A stretch of DNA of 64,000 bases from Rhipidocladum racemiflorum. Taxonomy: Eukaryota; Streptophyta; Magnoliopsida; Poales; Poaceae. A model generated the notes under the pieces. It ran no database searches and was not told where the DNA came from. It saw only the letters and a program-made list of their open reading frames with translations. The stretch covers positions 1,612,001 through 1,676,000 of the forward strand of contig JAYEVF010000026.1 of the NCBI GenBank assembly GCA_036346355.1. The letters run 5' to 3'. Position numbers and translations under genes: made by a program. Below, piece by piece: positions 1-10,862 of the stretch (positions are counted from its first letter, which is position 1; every line of letters starts with the position of its first letter).

Positions 1-96
1 AACTCCAAATCATGAGTTGGGTAGTTTTCTTCATGGGGTCGCAGTTGCCTTGAAGCATAAGCTATAACTTTTCCTTCTTGCATCAAAACACAGCTA
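1..96 (-). pseudogene. Element A: RNase H fragment of Ty3/gypsy pol
   Basis: The minus strand reads through the start of a gypsy RNase H domain, with the motifs CVLMQEGKVIAYASRQL and THDLE, and continues off the left edge of the window. The upstream part of the same domain (VYCDASKQGLG) lies at 28430-28500 on the same strand, so the two pieces are one gene split by element C. The five bases AGCTA at 92-96 and AGCCA at 28430-28434 look like the target duplication with one mismatch. The domain would degrade RNA in RNA/DNA hybrids during reverse transcription. The copy is a broken relic. Confidence 0.85.
92..96. repeat. Left target-site duplication of C (AGCTA)
   Basis: AGCTA at 92-96 pairs with AGCCA at 28430-28434. 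Removing C and one copy brings the two RNase H pieces of A back into a canonical frame, which supports the assignment despite the mismatch. The right LTR then carries two extra bases (AT) after its terminal CA. Confidence 0.55.
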
Positions 97-725
97 TCGA
101 TAATTGGAGAACGGGCTCTCCGCCGAGCTTACTTGTTGAATGAGGGATCAACAGGGGCCCCCTCGTACGAGCAGGGGGAACGTCCGAGCAATGCCCAGAT
201 GGGAGACACGTGGTGTTTATCCTGGTTCGGGCCTCTTATCGTCTTGATAATAGCCCTACTCCAGTGTATTGTGTTTATGATCGGTCAAAAAGAGAGAGTT
301 CCCTTTTACAGGTGTTATCGGGGGGATTAAATACAAAGCTTTATGATGTACATAAGGTAACTACCCCCTACATTGGCGCCACATTTCCATAACCGTAGAG
401 CCTACGATCTGGGGCCCTTGATCTGCTCAATTAATTTGAATTTCAGGTGCACCCGCCCTTTATTTCCAGCGGATTAATTACCAACTTCCTTTCTGGTATC
501 ACGACTGGGTCCCCCGACCATCCTCCCGGGTACTAGTGCGGCCTTCGCGAGCATGGTTGGTCGTGATCGTCCGGTATGGTCGTAAGCGAATGGGTAGACA
601 CGCATGCTCGAGAGTTATGCTGCTCGGAGGGTCTCCCGGGGGTCTTCCGCTGGTGCTGTATGGTCGGTAGCTTCAAGATCTTCCAGGGGTACAATGGTCT
701 TCTGTTAGATAGTCAATCCCCGACA
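97..725 (-). repeat. 3' LTR of element C (left copy)
   Basis: This is a 629-bp LTR ending on the plus strand in AATCCCCGACA. From about 230 to 725 it matches 27940-28427 nearly base for base. Positions 97-230 have no counterpart in the right copy, which is truncated. The left boundary is set by the flanking RNase H of A and is not a clean TG dinucleotide, so it could be off by a few bases. Confidence 0.75.
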
Positions 726-1190
726 GCTGGCCCCCGAGGTTCAATTGGGGAACGTCTTGTCTCGGGCTTCCCCTTGAGCCTAAAAAGGTTCGAAGGAGGG
801 ATTATGTTCCTGTAGCGACGCTTGCTCGTGACTTGCGACCATCTTGTGCTAGGGAACGGGCTTGTTGCTGGGGGGCGAGCGTCGACTTGCTCGTCGACTC
901 GTCGCCCGAGCAACCACGCCATGGTTTGGTTATTTATGGTTCCTTCTCCAAGAAGCCATGTTGTAACGGTAAAGTAGTTTCTTGGGAGTTATGCATTTAC
1001 TCGGCGGTTTTCACCGTAACGGACAAACGCCGTTTCGCGAACGGTCGCGGCAGTGTTAAATGCGCCCTTTCACGGTCTTTTTTAACCCCGACCATCGTGA
1101 GGGACAGAGCCACCTTGTTCTTTGCTCGATCTTGCCTAGAACTTCCCTAAGAGCCCTAGAGCCCTCTTCGGTCTCCTTCTCTCCTCAGCA
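726..1190. other. Element C: polypurine tract and antisense-gene leader
   Basis: Next to the LTR, the minus strand reads CCTCGGGGGCCAGC immediately before TGTCGGGG, a purine-rich primer (PPT) typical of grass Tat elements (about 726-741). The rest, up to the ATG at 1191, has no supported minus-strand coding. It probably holds the promoter and 5' UTR of the antisense gene. The stretch just before the ATG is pyrimidine-rich (tctccttctctcctcag). I see no clear TATA box. Confidence 0.55.
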
Positions 1191-3961
1191 ATGGCGCGTT
1201 TTGGACTTAGTCAAATGAACCGGAGGAGGCTCCAGGCGCACGTGGACGACGGCTACGTCGATCCAAACTCTAGCCGGGCGCCTGGGAGTGACGAGACACC
1301 GGCGCCGCGGGAGGGAGAGATCGTCTCCTGCGAGCTATACGCCATCAACGGGCTTCACCTGCCCGAGAGCAAGTTTCTCATCTCCGTGCTTGCCTTTTGT
1401 GGGTGCGAGATCTCTCATCTCAACCCCAACTCCATTCTTTCCCTTACGATCTTCTCCCACCTTTGCGAGGCGTATGTGGGCGTGACGCCCACTCTAGCCA
1501 CTTCTTCCATTTCTACTCCCCTTTTCGCACCAGCAGGGGTGGTCCCGCCGACTGCGTCTACCTTCGTCTCCGGCCCAACCGACCATACGAGTATCCTCTT
1601 CTTTCTTTGAAGGACTCGATGTCGGGCTGGGCCGACCTTTGGTTCTATCAGAAGAAGGCGGAGGGGAGCCAACTGATCTATACCGGGGAGGTTGCCCCGG
1701 CCGCCGAGATGGCGCGCCCGCCTGTGCAGCCCGAGGAAGAGCGGGTCCTCAGGACGATCAGCGAGCTCACCCAGATGGGGCTCACTGGTCGGGACATTGC
1801 CCGGGACTTCACATTCAACCGGGTGTCCCCCTTGCGGTGCCGTGAGCATCCGTTCTTCGAGGTGACCGGGTGGCAAGACATCACCCGTGAGGACAACGCA
1901 GGTGCGCCTTTTGGTCCTCCCTTCGACCATCATCGCCGTCCGGATGTTGGCCTTATTTTTCAATCCTTGTTCGTATTGCAGCCCCGAGGATGGACTGGGT
2001 CGTCACTGAGATGTTCGGCACCCTGAAGGAGAAGGAATTGAAGCCCAATCGTCAGTTCCCCAAGAACGTCTTCGACCACAATGATGCGGTAAGTATTTCA
2101 GCTTGTTCTCTGCTCGAGAAGCACTTTCCGAGCTTATCTTACACGGTTTATGTTCGCAGGAGAAGGTCGCCCTCGAGCTCGCCGTGTCGAGTGCCGCCCC
2201 AACGCTCCAAGAAGACACCCGACCAGGGGTCCTCACAAGAAGGTGGCCGGTCGAAGCCGCCGATCTTCTGCCTCACCTCCTCCCGCTCGGCGCTTAAAAC
2301 GCCAAGTCACGTCCAAGCCCCTGAGCAAGCGCCACTTGGAGTACGCCGATTGGAAGAAGGTAAGGGAACTCCGACAGTGGTTTGCTGATTTCAAGCAGAA
2401 GAAGCCGGAGTTGATGGGTCGCTTGCAACAGCTGGCAGAGGAGGCGAAGAAGGCTGAGGAGGTGGCCAAGTCTACTACGAGCAAAGAGCAGCTGGAGAGG
2501 CAGATCAAGGCTCTCCAGGCTCAGCTCTCTCAGGTGGTCGAGGACCCCGACGAGGAGGAGGAAGAGGAGGAAGACGCCTTTGCCCTGTTTAGGAGGAGCA
2601 GAAGGTCATCGCCTCAACCAACCTTGGCGCTGGAGGGGGCCGACATGGACGAGGTCGACCCTGCGATAGCCAGGGGGCCGACGCAGCGCAAGAACGCGTC
2701 GAGGCAGCTGCCGAGGCCTCACGAGGTCGGGCCATGTAGGGCGCCTGTGGCCCAAAGCGAGGAGACTGAGGACGAGGGAGCTCGCCTAGCGGAAGGTAAT
2801 CCTCACGTAACTTCCTTGTTTTTTGTTTTTCTTTGCAATTTCCCGAGCTAACCCCACTCCGCTTGGCGTGGGCGTGATAGCTCGGCTGTTGTCCTTAGAT
2901 CTCCACCAAATGGCTGAGTGGATTCTCGACTCCGCAGTTGATGCCGAGCTAGAACGCGTCGTCGACCTGGTGATGAGCGAGGGCTTGGAGGAAACTCCAA
3001 GGGCTGAGCTCCCAGGGGCTTCCGAGCAAGCTTCTAAGGCCACCGAGCTCCCTCCGGTCTCAGTGGAGCAAGGGGTTTCTGAGTAATCTCCTGCGGCCAC
3101 CGAGCTCCCTCCGGTCCCGGTGGAGCAAGACTCGCAAGGGACCGAGGAGGCTATGGCCTTGGTCCCTTATGAGGGGACAAGCGCGGCGCCGAGTACCAGG
3201 GAGGTTCAGGAGACGTGCCCCGAGGCCCAAGAGGTGGTCGAGGCCAATGTTCAGCCCTCGAGCGTGGAGGCCGAGTTGAGGGATGATCGCCACGTGCTAC
3301 AAGCCCTAGGGGTAGTTCATCCTCTGGGTGAGCAGGTCCTGGAGGCCAGTCGTCCCCCGGGGTTGATCGAGGAAGGAGCCGCTCTTGCCCTCCTGGGTAC
3401 ATCAGGTACCCAAGAGGAGCAAGACCCCAGCCCGGGCGACGCGCCTGCTCAGATCGAGGATGACCCTGCCTGGGTCAACCCATTCTTCTGAGCCGGCGCG
3501 ACCGACCGCCAGAAGCTCCAAGACAAGCTGATCAGCCGCGCTCTTCTGGTGAACTTTCTATTTCTGAGTCATACTTCGCCTTTTCTTCTACGTCAAAACC
3601 CTTAAAGTGGTTTGACCTTTTCTTCTTTGTTCGCAGTTTGCGGCCAAGGCAATGGAGGACATCGACGCCTCCACGGTCTCAGCGAAGGAGTTCGCGGGGT
3701 ACTACCGTGAGTAGGACACCAAGATCGCCGATCTTGAACGTCGTGTCTCCAACGTGCGCGCCGCTGGCCAAAAGGAGCTAGAGTTGATGAAGGGTTCCGT
3801 CGCCGAGCTTCGGGTCCAACTCTCCCAAAGCGAAACGACGAAGGCCACTCTGTAGCTAAGGTGTGCCAATCTCGAGGAGGAGTTGGGGAAGCTTCGGCAG
3901 GAAGCCCCCGACGTTCGCCACGCCGTGCAAGAAGCTCGGGAGCGCAAGGAAGTTTAGCTCA
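1191..3961 (+). pseudogene. Element C antisense ORF (aORF, PF04195-like), first part
   Basis: A plus-strand gene, opposite to gag-pol, starting at the ATG at 1191 (MARFGLSQMNRRR). The conserved N-terminal region (SELYAINGLHLPES-like, then SGWADLWFYQKK and ISELTQMGLTGRDI) resembles the Pfam family called putative gypsy type transposon. Canonical GT-AG introns are visible at about 1901-1981, 2090-2159 and 3548-3636, with a less certain one near 2796. A lysine/glutamate coiled coil with an acidic run (EEEEEE) follows at 2330-2580, then a second coiled coil at 3640-3960. Breaks: a frameshift near 1485, TAA at 3085, TGA at 3489, and TAG at 3712, 3853 and 3955. The gene is interrupted at 3961 by element D and resumes at 13194. 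The function of aORF proteins is unknown. Confidence 0.75.
3957..3961. repeat. Left target-site duplication of D (GCTCA)
   Basis: GCTCA is immediately left of the LTR start and recurs at 13189-13193 immediately right of the LTR end. This perfect 5-bp duplication is the size expected for LTR-retrotransposon integration. Confidence 0.95.
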
Positions 3962-6303
3962 TGTAACACCCCGGCATTTAATATGCCCGAATGCTACCAA
4001 GCATAAGCTAAACGACAACTAAATTCCACATTTAACATAAAATTCGAGCAAAGGCGCATAGACTAAAAACCGAAATTTCGGCAGCACCTCCTTTGTTCTA
4101 TCATGAATTTAAGGAACAGCAACAATATAGCATTATATGGCAATAAGAGAAACATCTAAAACAGCAATAAATAAAGTCTTAACGACAATAAAAGACTAAC
4201 ATTAAGCTCTTAAGGTTCCAAGTGGCAAACAAGCAATAGAACTCTCATTTACCAAGCTAAGACTTAATTTTAAAGACCATCCCACGCAATTTATTATCAA
4301 ACTAAATGGATTGACTTGGGGAAACATTAAGGTGAAGCAACGTGTGAGCGTGTGACTATTCCCCTTTCCCGTATGCCGTTCACTTGGTACCTAAAAAAAA
4401 AACAAGAAAACACAAGGGTGAGTTCGACAACTCAGCAAGCATATTGCAATGGACAACAAGCATAACTACATGGCAATAACATCTTCCTTCATGTATATCA
4501 TCTCATTCATGATTACTTATCAATATCATCATCAATTTGTATGCGATGTAATGCAATGCTCCTGACCCTCTGGAACCTCATACCGGTATGGGAAGTACAC
4601 ACCCGTCGGTGTGCACCCTTTCCTCCCTTCCATCCCGAAGATGGAGGGTGCCTACTCGCTTCCAAACACCACGTGGATGGAATCACGACATAGGACTTAC
4701 TCAATGGCGTTCCGGATTAGTCATAACTTTCTCACCGACCTTGCCGGACTAGTTAAGACTTTCTCACCGCCCTCGCCCTATCTCATGACATGCATGCAAC
4801 CATGCCGATTATCATATTTAATTCACATATTAACACATGGCATCATAATATGTTAAACATGCTCATCATATCATATCAATCATTAACACATGGCAAGTGG
4901 ACATATATCATGAAATCAATTCCATCTAATCTCAACATGCAACCTACAACTCGCTATCCATCACAACACACTTGCCTCAAACACGTGCAACGGATTGGCG
5001 GGAAGAAGAGGGCACTCCCGGGGTCACACCACCTGCACATAGGTATCACACACTCACAATTATGCCCACAAAACAGTACGCCAACCCCCATCTAACCCGA
5101 CATTACCAACTACTCGCGAAACCTAAAGACAGAGGTTCTGTCCCGCCGGGACAGCAGCCTTGCAAAACGCAAAACTTGAGTTCTGGGACTCCGAATCAAT
5201 TAAACGAGTACATCCTCGCGTAGCTTAGGAAATTTCCCAACTTTCTCTAGGTATAAGGAAAGACCAATTCGGCCTCTAAAGTTGTTTAATCTACAGATTA
5301 CCGAGATCTGTTCCAATCGCGTCACAGATTTTTAGGCGCTCGGTAAAACAGCCATAACTTTCAAACGGCTGATCGGAATTTAACGTGCTTTACGTCCACG
5401 GAAAAATAATTAAATTATCTACAACTTCCTAGAAGTCCGTACGGTCAGATCCGAATTCTAAATTGACGAAAACTCGAACCCTAGCTCGACTGCTCAATCT
5501 GCCCGAAAACAGAAACGTGGACAAGTTTAGATCTAACCCAAATTACTTCAAACCAACGCCTCCAATTGATCTAAAATCTTCATAAACATCCTAATAACAG
5601 TACCTAGATCAATTCCAAGGATCCCCATGTTCATACCTTTGCCCGAAGCACAAAACTCCAATCAATCTCCGCGGATCTCCTCGCGAATCGCTCCTCGCTC
5701 CACGTTCCTCGCTCCTCGCTCCTCGCTCCTCGCTCCTCGCTCCACGGGATGGATCCACGAGGTGCAGGGGTGGGGTGGCCACCCTAGGGCAGCAAGGGGT
5801 GGAGGGGAGGTGGAGGAAGGGGAGGGGGGGCGCACGGTATGGGGGGCGGCTAGGGCTTAGGGGAGGGGGGGGAGGAGAGGTGGAGGGAGGGGCGCATGGG
5901 GCTGAGGTGGGGCGCATGGGGGGCAGGGGGAGCCCCTTTTACCAGCCCCCACACCCTGCCCTAGTCCAATAAGAGTCCCTCTCAATCCCTCCAAAGCCCA
6001 CCAAGGCCCAAAACTCCCCCGGGAAGGCCCAAAACCCCGAAAACGGCCCGGAAACGGCCTGAAAAAGCTATTAACCTCCAATTCCTATGGTTTTAACCTT
6101 ATTTCCACATCTCATAATGTTTATAGCCTCATCATGCTCAATAATTAAGGATTACGACACTCCGAGGTGACATAACACTTCAACCGGCCCAAAAACGCGA
6201 GTAAACCTCAAGCCGAAAGGTTTTAACCTAAATTCCACATTCCATAGAGTTTTTGTCCTCAACATTCACATTGTATAAGGTTGCGACACTCCGAGGTGTC
6301 ACA
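3962..6303 (-). repeat. 3' LTR of element D (left copy)
   Basis: A 2,342-bp LTR from TGTAACACCCCGGCATTT to GAGGTGTCACA. It aligns along its full length with 10863-13188, differing by scattered substitutions and by length changes in a G-rich tract (5776-5935). A heptamer array of CTCCTCG units lies at 5690-5745. Open frames inside it are low-complexity products of these repeats, not genes. Confidence 0.94.
5690..5935. repeat. CTCCTCG heptamer array and G-rich tract in the D LTR
   Basis: About five to seven CTCCTCG copies at 5690-5745 are followed by a stretch of G runs (GGGGAGG, AGGGGAGGGGGGG and similar) to about 5935. The counterpart at 12588-12815 has the same array but a shorter and rearranged G tract, so it is evolving quickly by length change. 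Confidence 0.85.
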
Positions 6304-6318
6304 TTCTTCCCCCCTTCA
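6304..6318 (-). other. Polypurine tract of element D
   Basis: The minus strand reads GAAGGGGGGAAGAA directly before the 3' LTR start (TGTGACACC). This is a textbook plus-strand priming site. Confidence 0.85.
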
Positions 6319-6515
6319 ACAGGATTCGACCTCGAATCTAAACGCACCAATCACGAAACCCAAAGAAACCAAAAACACTAGGTTTTCACATCACATACCC
6401 GAGGCGAAAAGCTCAGATACTTCTCGCGCATGCGAGATTCCAGCTCCCAAGTCGCTTCTCTCTCGGCCTGATGTGACCACAAGACCTTGACAAACTTAAG
6501 CGCCCCTGTTCTTCA

Positions 6516-7549
6516 TCACTCGCTCAAGTCCCTGCATTTCACAGATCGGGACTCGAAGGTGAGGTCCTCTTGAAGCACTAATGGTTCCAATGGAACCACC
6601 AACTCCGGATCATGCAAGTATTTCTTCAACATCGAGACATGGAACACATTATGCACACCTTGCATGGGTTCCGGTAGCCTCAGGCGATAGGCCAACCTGC
6701 CAACTCGAGCGAGGATAGGAAAAGGCCCAACATACCTTGGACTGAGCTTTCCTTTCGTGCCAAAACGCACCACACCCTTGGTGGGAGATACTCGCAGGAG
6801 TACGCTATCACCCACCTCAAACTCCAAGTCTCGCCGCCACATCAAGATAGCTTTTCTGTCAGCTTCAGGCGCGAGAAGGTTCTCGCCGAACCTCCGACAC
6901 GCGATCAATACCGCTGCACCCAATCCGGTCCAAGAATAGCTCTCTCGCCCACAGATCCCAACAAAGTGGCGACCGCACTTCCGCCATACAAGACTTCATA
7001 AGGAGCAAACCGAGGTCGGAATGATAGCTGTTATTGTAAGCAAACTCTGCAAGGGGCAAATGGTCTTCCCAGCCTACTCCTTCCAAGCCATCACACGTGC
7101 CCCGAGCATGTCCTCCAAAGTTTGATGGTACGCTCAGATCGCCCATCTGGTCTGAGGGTGAAAAGCGGTACTAAGGCGAAGTGCGTACCCAATGCACTCT
7201 GCAAACTCTCCTAACTTGGAGACGAACTCAGCATCCCGATCAGAGATAATGGTCTTGGGTACACCATGCAATCTCACAATCTCCCGCACATAGATGGGAG
7301 CCAACTCGCTCGCTGAATTGGTCGTGCGGATGGGAATGAAATGCGCAGACTTGCCGAGACGGTCCACCACAACCCAAACATCATCCTTCCTCGAGGAGTA
7401 CGAGGTAAGCCGACCACAAAATCCATAGAGATGTCATCCCATGGCCACACAGGAATCTCCAACTGGCCGCAACAAAGCCGGCCGGACGCTTTATGCTCAG
7501 CCTTTGATCTTCCTCGGGCAAATCCCACAAGACGCCACGCATTTGGCAA
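6516..7549 (-). pseudogene. Element D: integrase core and C-terminal region
   Basis: Integrase pieces in several frames on the minus strand. WPWDDISMDFVVGLPR (near 7430) is the start of the catalytic core, MVDRLGKSAHFIP (near 7370) follows, and TIISDRDAEFVSK (near 7240) holds the second catalytic Asp. HLPLAEFAYNNSYHS (near 7050) is the typical end of the core. The last part, ending at 6516, has FEVGDSVLLRVSP and VFHVSMLKKYLHDP, the GPY/F-type and chromodomain-like end of plant chromoviruses. The frame changes near 7350 and 7140 show that the enzyme is not intact. It would have inserted element cDNA into the genome. Confidence 0.85.
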
Positions 7550-8948
7550 TATCCACTCTCATCCTTTTCCACCGTAAATTCTTCTTCAAGTCCTCAGCAC
7601 ATCTTGGTCTCCCAGGATGGACCGTGTACGGGTGCGATGAGCTTCTTTCAGGATGTCTTCCTTCACTTGAGATTTCTCGGGCACGCAGACGGCCCTGAAA
7701 CCTCAAAGCTCCCGCATCATCAACAGTAAAGTCTCCTGACTTGCCATCCTCGAGGCGCTTCTCACCTGGCTGGAGCAAACGATCATGTCTTTGTGCCTCT
7801 CGTGACACGCCAGAATCCGACTCAAGAATCATTTGAGTTTTAGCCTCGCACGGTCCCCGCAGCGAGGGAGACTCCCAAACGCCAAAATCAGCAACAAGAC
7901 AATCAACAACAGGGGGCATTGTCTTGCGACTAAGAGCATCGGCCACCACATTTGCCTTCCCTGGATGATACTGGATAGTGAGGTCATAATCCTTTATCAA
8001 CTCTAGCCACCTCCTCTGCCTCAAGTTCAAATCTTTCTGAGTGAAGATGTACTTGAGGCTCTTGTGATCAGTGAAAATATCACAAGACTCGCCGTACAGG
8101 TAATGCCTCCATATCTTCAATGCAAACACCACGGCGGCTAGCTCAAGATCATGCGTGGGATAATTCTGCTCATGCTTTTTCAACTGCCTCGAAGCATAAG
8201 CAATCACCTTGCCCTCTTGCATGAGCACACACCCAAGTCCCATCCGAGAAGCATCAGAATAAACAGTGAAGCGCTTTCCCGGCTCGGGAAGGGTAAGAAC
8301 AGGAGAAGTCACTAACTTCTCCTTCAAAGTGCAGAAACTGTGCTCACTTTCTGCAGTCCACTGGAATTTCATTCCCTTCTGAGTCAGCTGCGAAAGTGGC
8401 TTGGCAAGGATAGAGAAATCCTGCACGAAACGCCGATAGTAGCCAGCCAACCCAAGGAAACTACGCACCTCTTTGACATTGGAAGGCCTCTTCCAATCCA
8501 GAACTGCTGAGACTTTGCTAGGATCTACCGATATGCCCTCTGGATTGATGATGTGGCCAAGAAAACCCACCTCTGAAATCCAGAACTCGCACTTTTTCAG
8601 CTTAGCAAAGAACTGATTCTCCCTCAAGGTACTCAGCACAAGCCTCAAGTGCCGCTCATGCTCCTCTTCTAATTTAGAGTAAACCAGAATGTCATCGATG
8701 AACACTACCACAAACTCATCAAGGTACTTGTGAAGCATACTGTTCATCGCCTCCATAAAGACAGCAGGAACATTAGTTAGTCCAAAAGACATAACTTTAA
8801 ATTCATAATGCCCATACCTAGTGGAGAAAGCAGTCTTCTCAATGTCCTGCTCCCTCACACGGATCTGATTATACCCCGACTGAAGATCAATCTTGGAGAA
8901 CACCTTTGCTCCCTTCAGTTGGTCAAACAGATCCTCGATGCGAGGCAA
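7497..8948 (-). pseudogene. Element D: reverse transcriptase, RNase H and integrase zinc domain
   Basis: A continuous 483-codon reading frame on the minus strand. RT motifs: FSKIDLQSGYNQIR, then KVMSFGLTNVP, then the catalytic VVFIDDILVYS near residue 85, then SEVGFLGHII. RNase H motifs: FTVYSDASRMGLGCVLMQ (near residue 230), THDLELAAVVFALKIWRHYL and FTDHKSLKYIF, ending with NVVADALSRK. The tail has the H-H-C-C pattern of the integrase zinc domain (HPYTVHP...CVASCGIC). The RT start is in the neighbouring frame (9007-9441), separated by a six-T homopolymer at 8959-8964 that probably carries a one-base insertion. This is the best-preserved enzyme in the window. Confidence 0.92.
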
Positions 8949-9006
8949 AGGATACTTGTTTTTTGACTGTCACTTGATTAAGAGCACGATAATCAATGCA
9001 CATACG

Positions 9007-9441
9007 TCAACTTCCATCCTTCTTCGAGACGAAGAGGACGGGTGCTCCCCATGGCGAAACGCTACGCCGAATAAAGCCCTTGGCCAACAGATCCTCCAAC
9101 TGCTTCTTCAACTCGTCTTGAAAAGGACGAGCCAAGCGGTATGGAGAGATAGAAATAGGTCGAGTGCCAGGAACAAGATCAATACGAAACTCCACATTCC
9201 TCACAGGAGGTAGACCAGGCAACTCGTCAGGGAACACATCAACGAACTCCTTCACTACAGAAATTTCCTCAATGGGAACTGAGGAAGATGGTTTCTCAGA
9301 CAAAGTCATGAGAAAACCCAACAGCCTCAAACGCCGACCAGAAAACAAACTAGTCAAAGCAAAGACGGAATCGAGGGTATACCACCCTCGAAGGTCAACT
9401 CTTCCCAGACGGGCCTGCAAGGCAACCGCCTTCCGAAACAA
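9007..9441 (-). pseudogene. Element D: RT N-terminal region
   Basis: The minus strand encodes the connector between protease and RT: EFVDVFPDELPGLPPVR, VEFRIDLVPGT, then SPYRLARP, and the start of the RT fingers (KGFIRRSVSPWGAPVLFVSKKDGS). It ends in a TGA at 9007 where family members usually have a Trp or Leu codon. With the homopolymer shift at 8959-8964 this separates it from the rest of RT. Confidence 0.88.
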
Positions 9442-10143
9442 CAGATCTTAGCACGGCATCGATGCAGCCACCCATGCCCAAAATGACATCAAAAGGAGCC
9501 AACTGGATCACCATGAGATTGGCAAAGAAAACCTCATCATCAATGGCAATGGTGCAACCAGGGCAAACCAAAGAACTAGCAATCAAACCCCCAAGGGAAC
9601 TGACTAGCACAGACTCAGAAATCCGTTGGACCCCCAATTTAGCTCTACTAGCAAACTCAGATGACACAAAGGAATAGGATGCACCGGAATCAAACAGAAC
9701 AAAGGCATCAACGGAATCCACGAGTAGAGTACCTGAAACCACCTCTGGATGCCCGGCTGACTCGGCGGTCGGCAAAGCGTACACTCCTGGTGGCGCCGAG
9801 ACAGTAGGAGCCCCGACTCCCGGCTGATGCCCCAACAGAGCTGGGGGCGGAGGAGGCAACTGAGGAGGAGCAGACGGCCGCGGGCACCAAGAAGCTGGCC
9901 GTGGCGCCACGCAAAGGGCGGCCGAGAAACAGGAGTAGCCATCATGTGCACCGATCCTCCGAAGACGCCGCCGAGTGGGAGGAGAAGACACCGCCTCCCA
10001 CTTGATGATGCTACCGATTCATCCTGGACTCGCCCCGTATGGCCGGGCTTGCCACAGTGGTTGCAACTCCCGGTCCAACCACACTCAAGCACGGTGCTCA
10101 CCACCGCACTCGTAACGATCCGCGAAAATCCAATACAAAACAC
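9442..10143 (-). pseudogene. Element D: gag zinc knuckle and aspartic protease
   Basis: In one frame a CCHC-like knuckle, CNHCGKPGH, appears near 10030-10070 but lacks its final Cys. In the adjacent frame (9395-9991) lies the retropepsin motif VLFDSGASYSFVS, followed by VIQLAPFDVILGM, the conserved second part of the protease. The capsid part of gag expected upstream is absent: leader sequence follows directly. The knuckle and protease frames differ, so there is at least one frameshift. Confidence 0.8.
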
Positions 10144-10862
10144 TTTTCTTTTGGTTCAGCTCAACTAAAGCCAAGAAAACAAATAAACCGACCGGCCGTA
10201 ACGGGCAGAGAACATCCGAAGGGAACCACCATCAACTCTTCTATTTGACTCCACCAACTACCCGATCAAGGACAGAAAGGATAAGCACTCTTCTCCTACA
10301 GGGGTTAATAGTTCTTCGGTGATGGCGCTTAACCGGCCACACCACAAACCTCACCGTTACTATGAACTAAAAAGAGGTGACCGAAACCCTTCGGCACCAC
10401 AACCCCACTTTTATCACCACAACAGGAACAATCCAATCATTTATACAGACAGACTCGCAACTCTCGGGAGCCTCGCCCCTGGCCTCCACGGCCATGGCGC
10501 CCACGGCCTCTACCCTCGGCATGGCCGCTTAGACAGACAACCATCCAAACACAAAACATAAACACAAAATCACACAATCAAGATCATAGATCAAACATCA
10601 TCATAAGCATATCCTTCATTAAATAATTAAGCGCAATGCAATGATGAACCAAAACCCCATCCTACTGTGCAACCAAGTGTGTCAAATTTTAGATTAGTTA
10701 TACCACTTTTACAAGTTTTAATGTTGCTATCTTATAACAAAGTTTTAGTTAAGACCTAAGCCATGTTTCTAAGTTATTCCACATCACATTTTAGTTGTAC
10801 CCTATAGCATGATACTAAAAATTCTCATTCCAAGGACCTACAAATGCCTCGATACCAATCAG
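10144..10862 (-). other. Element D leader with degenerate primer-binding site
   Basis: Non-coding leader between the 5' LTR (right) and the gag remnant. It is clearly homologous to the leaders in region H (52550-53230 and 57050-57730), for example around GCACTCTTCTCCTACAGGGG. The primer site at 10846-10857 reads TGGTATCGAGGC on the minus strand against the usual tRNA-iMet complement TGGTATCAGAGC. It sits five bases from the LTR. Confidence 0.75.

Noticed and set aside
1415..1963. Minus-strand frame of 182 codons opposite the aORF
   Set aside because: It lacks any recognised domain and is the shadow of the conserved plus-strand aORF exon, which has family motifs and introns.
5609..5917. Minus-strand frame of 102 codons with RSEERGA repeats
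   Set aside because: Produced by the CTCCTCG heptamer array and G-rich tract in the D LTR. The frame is not kept in the other LTR.
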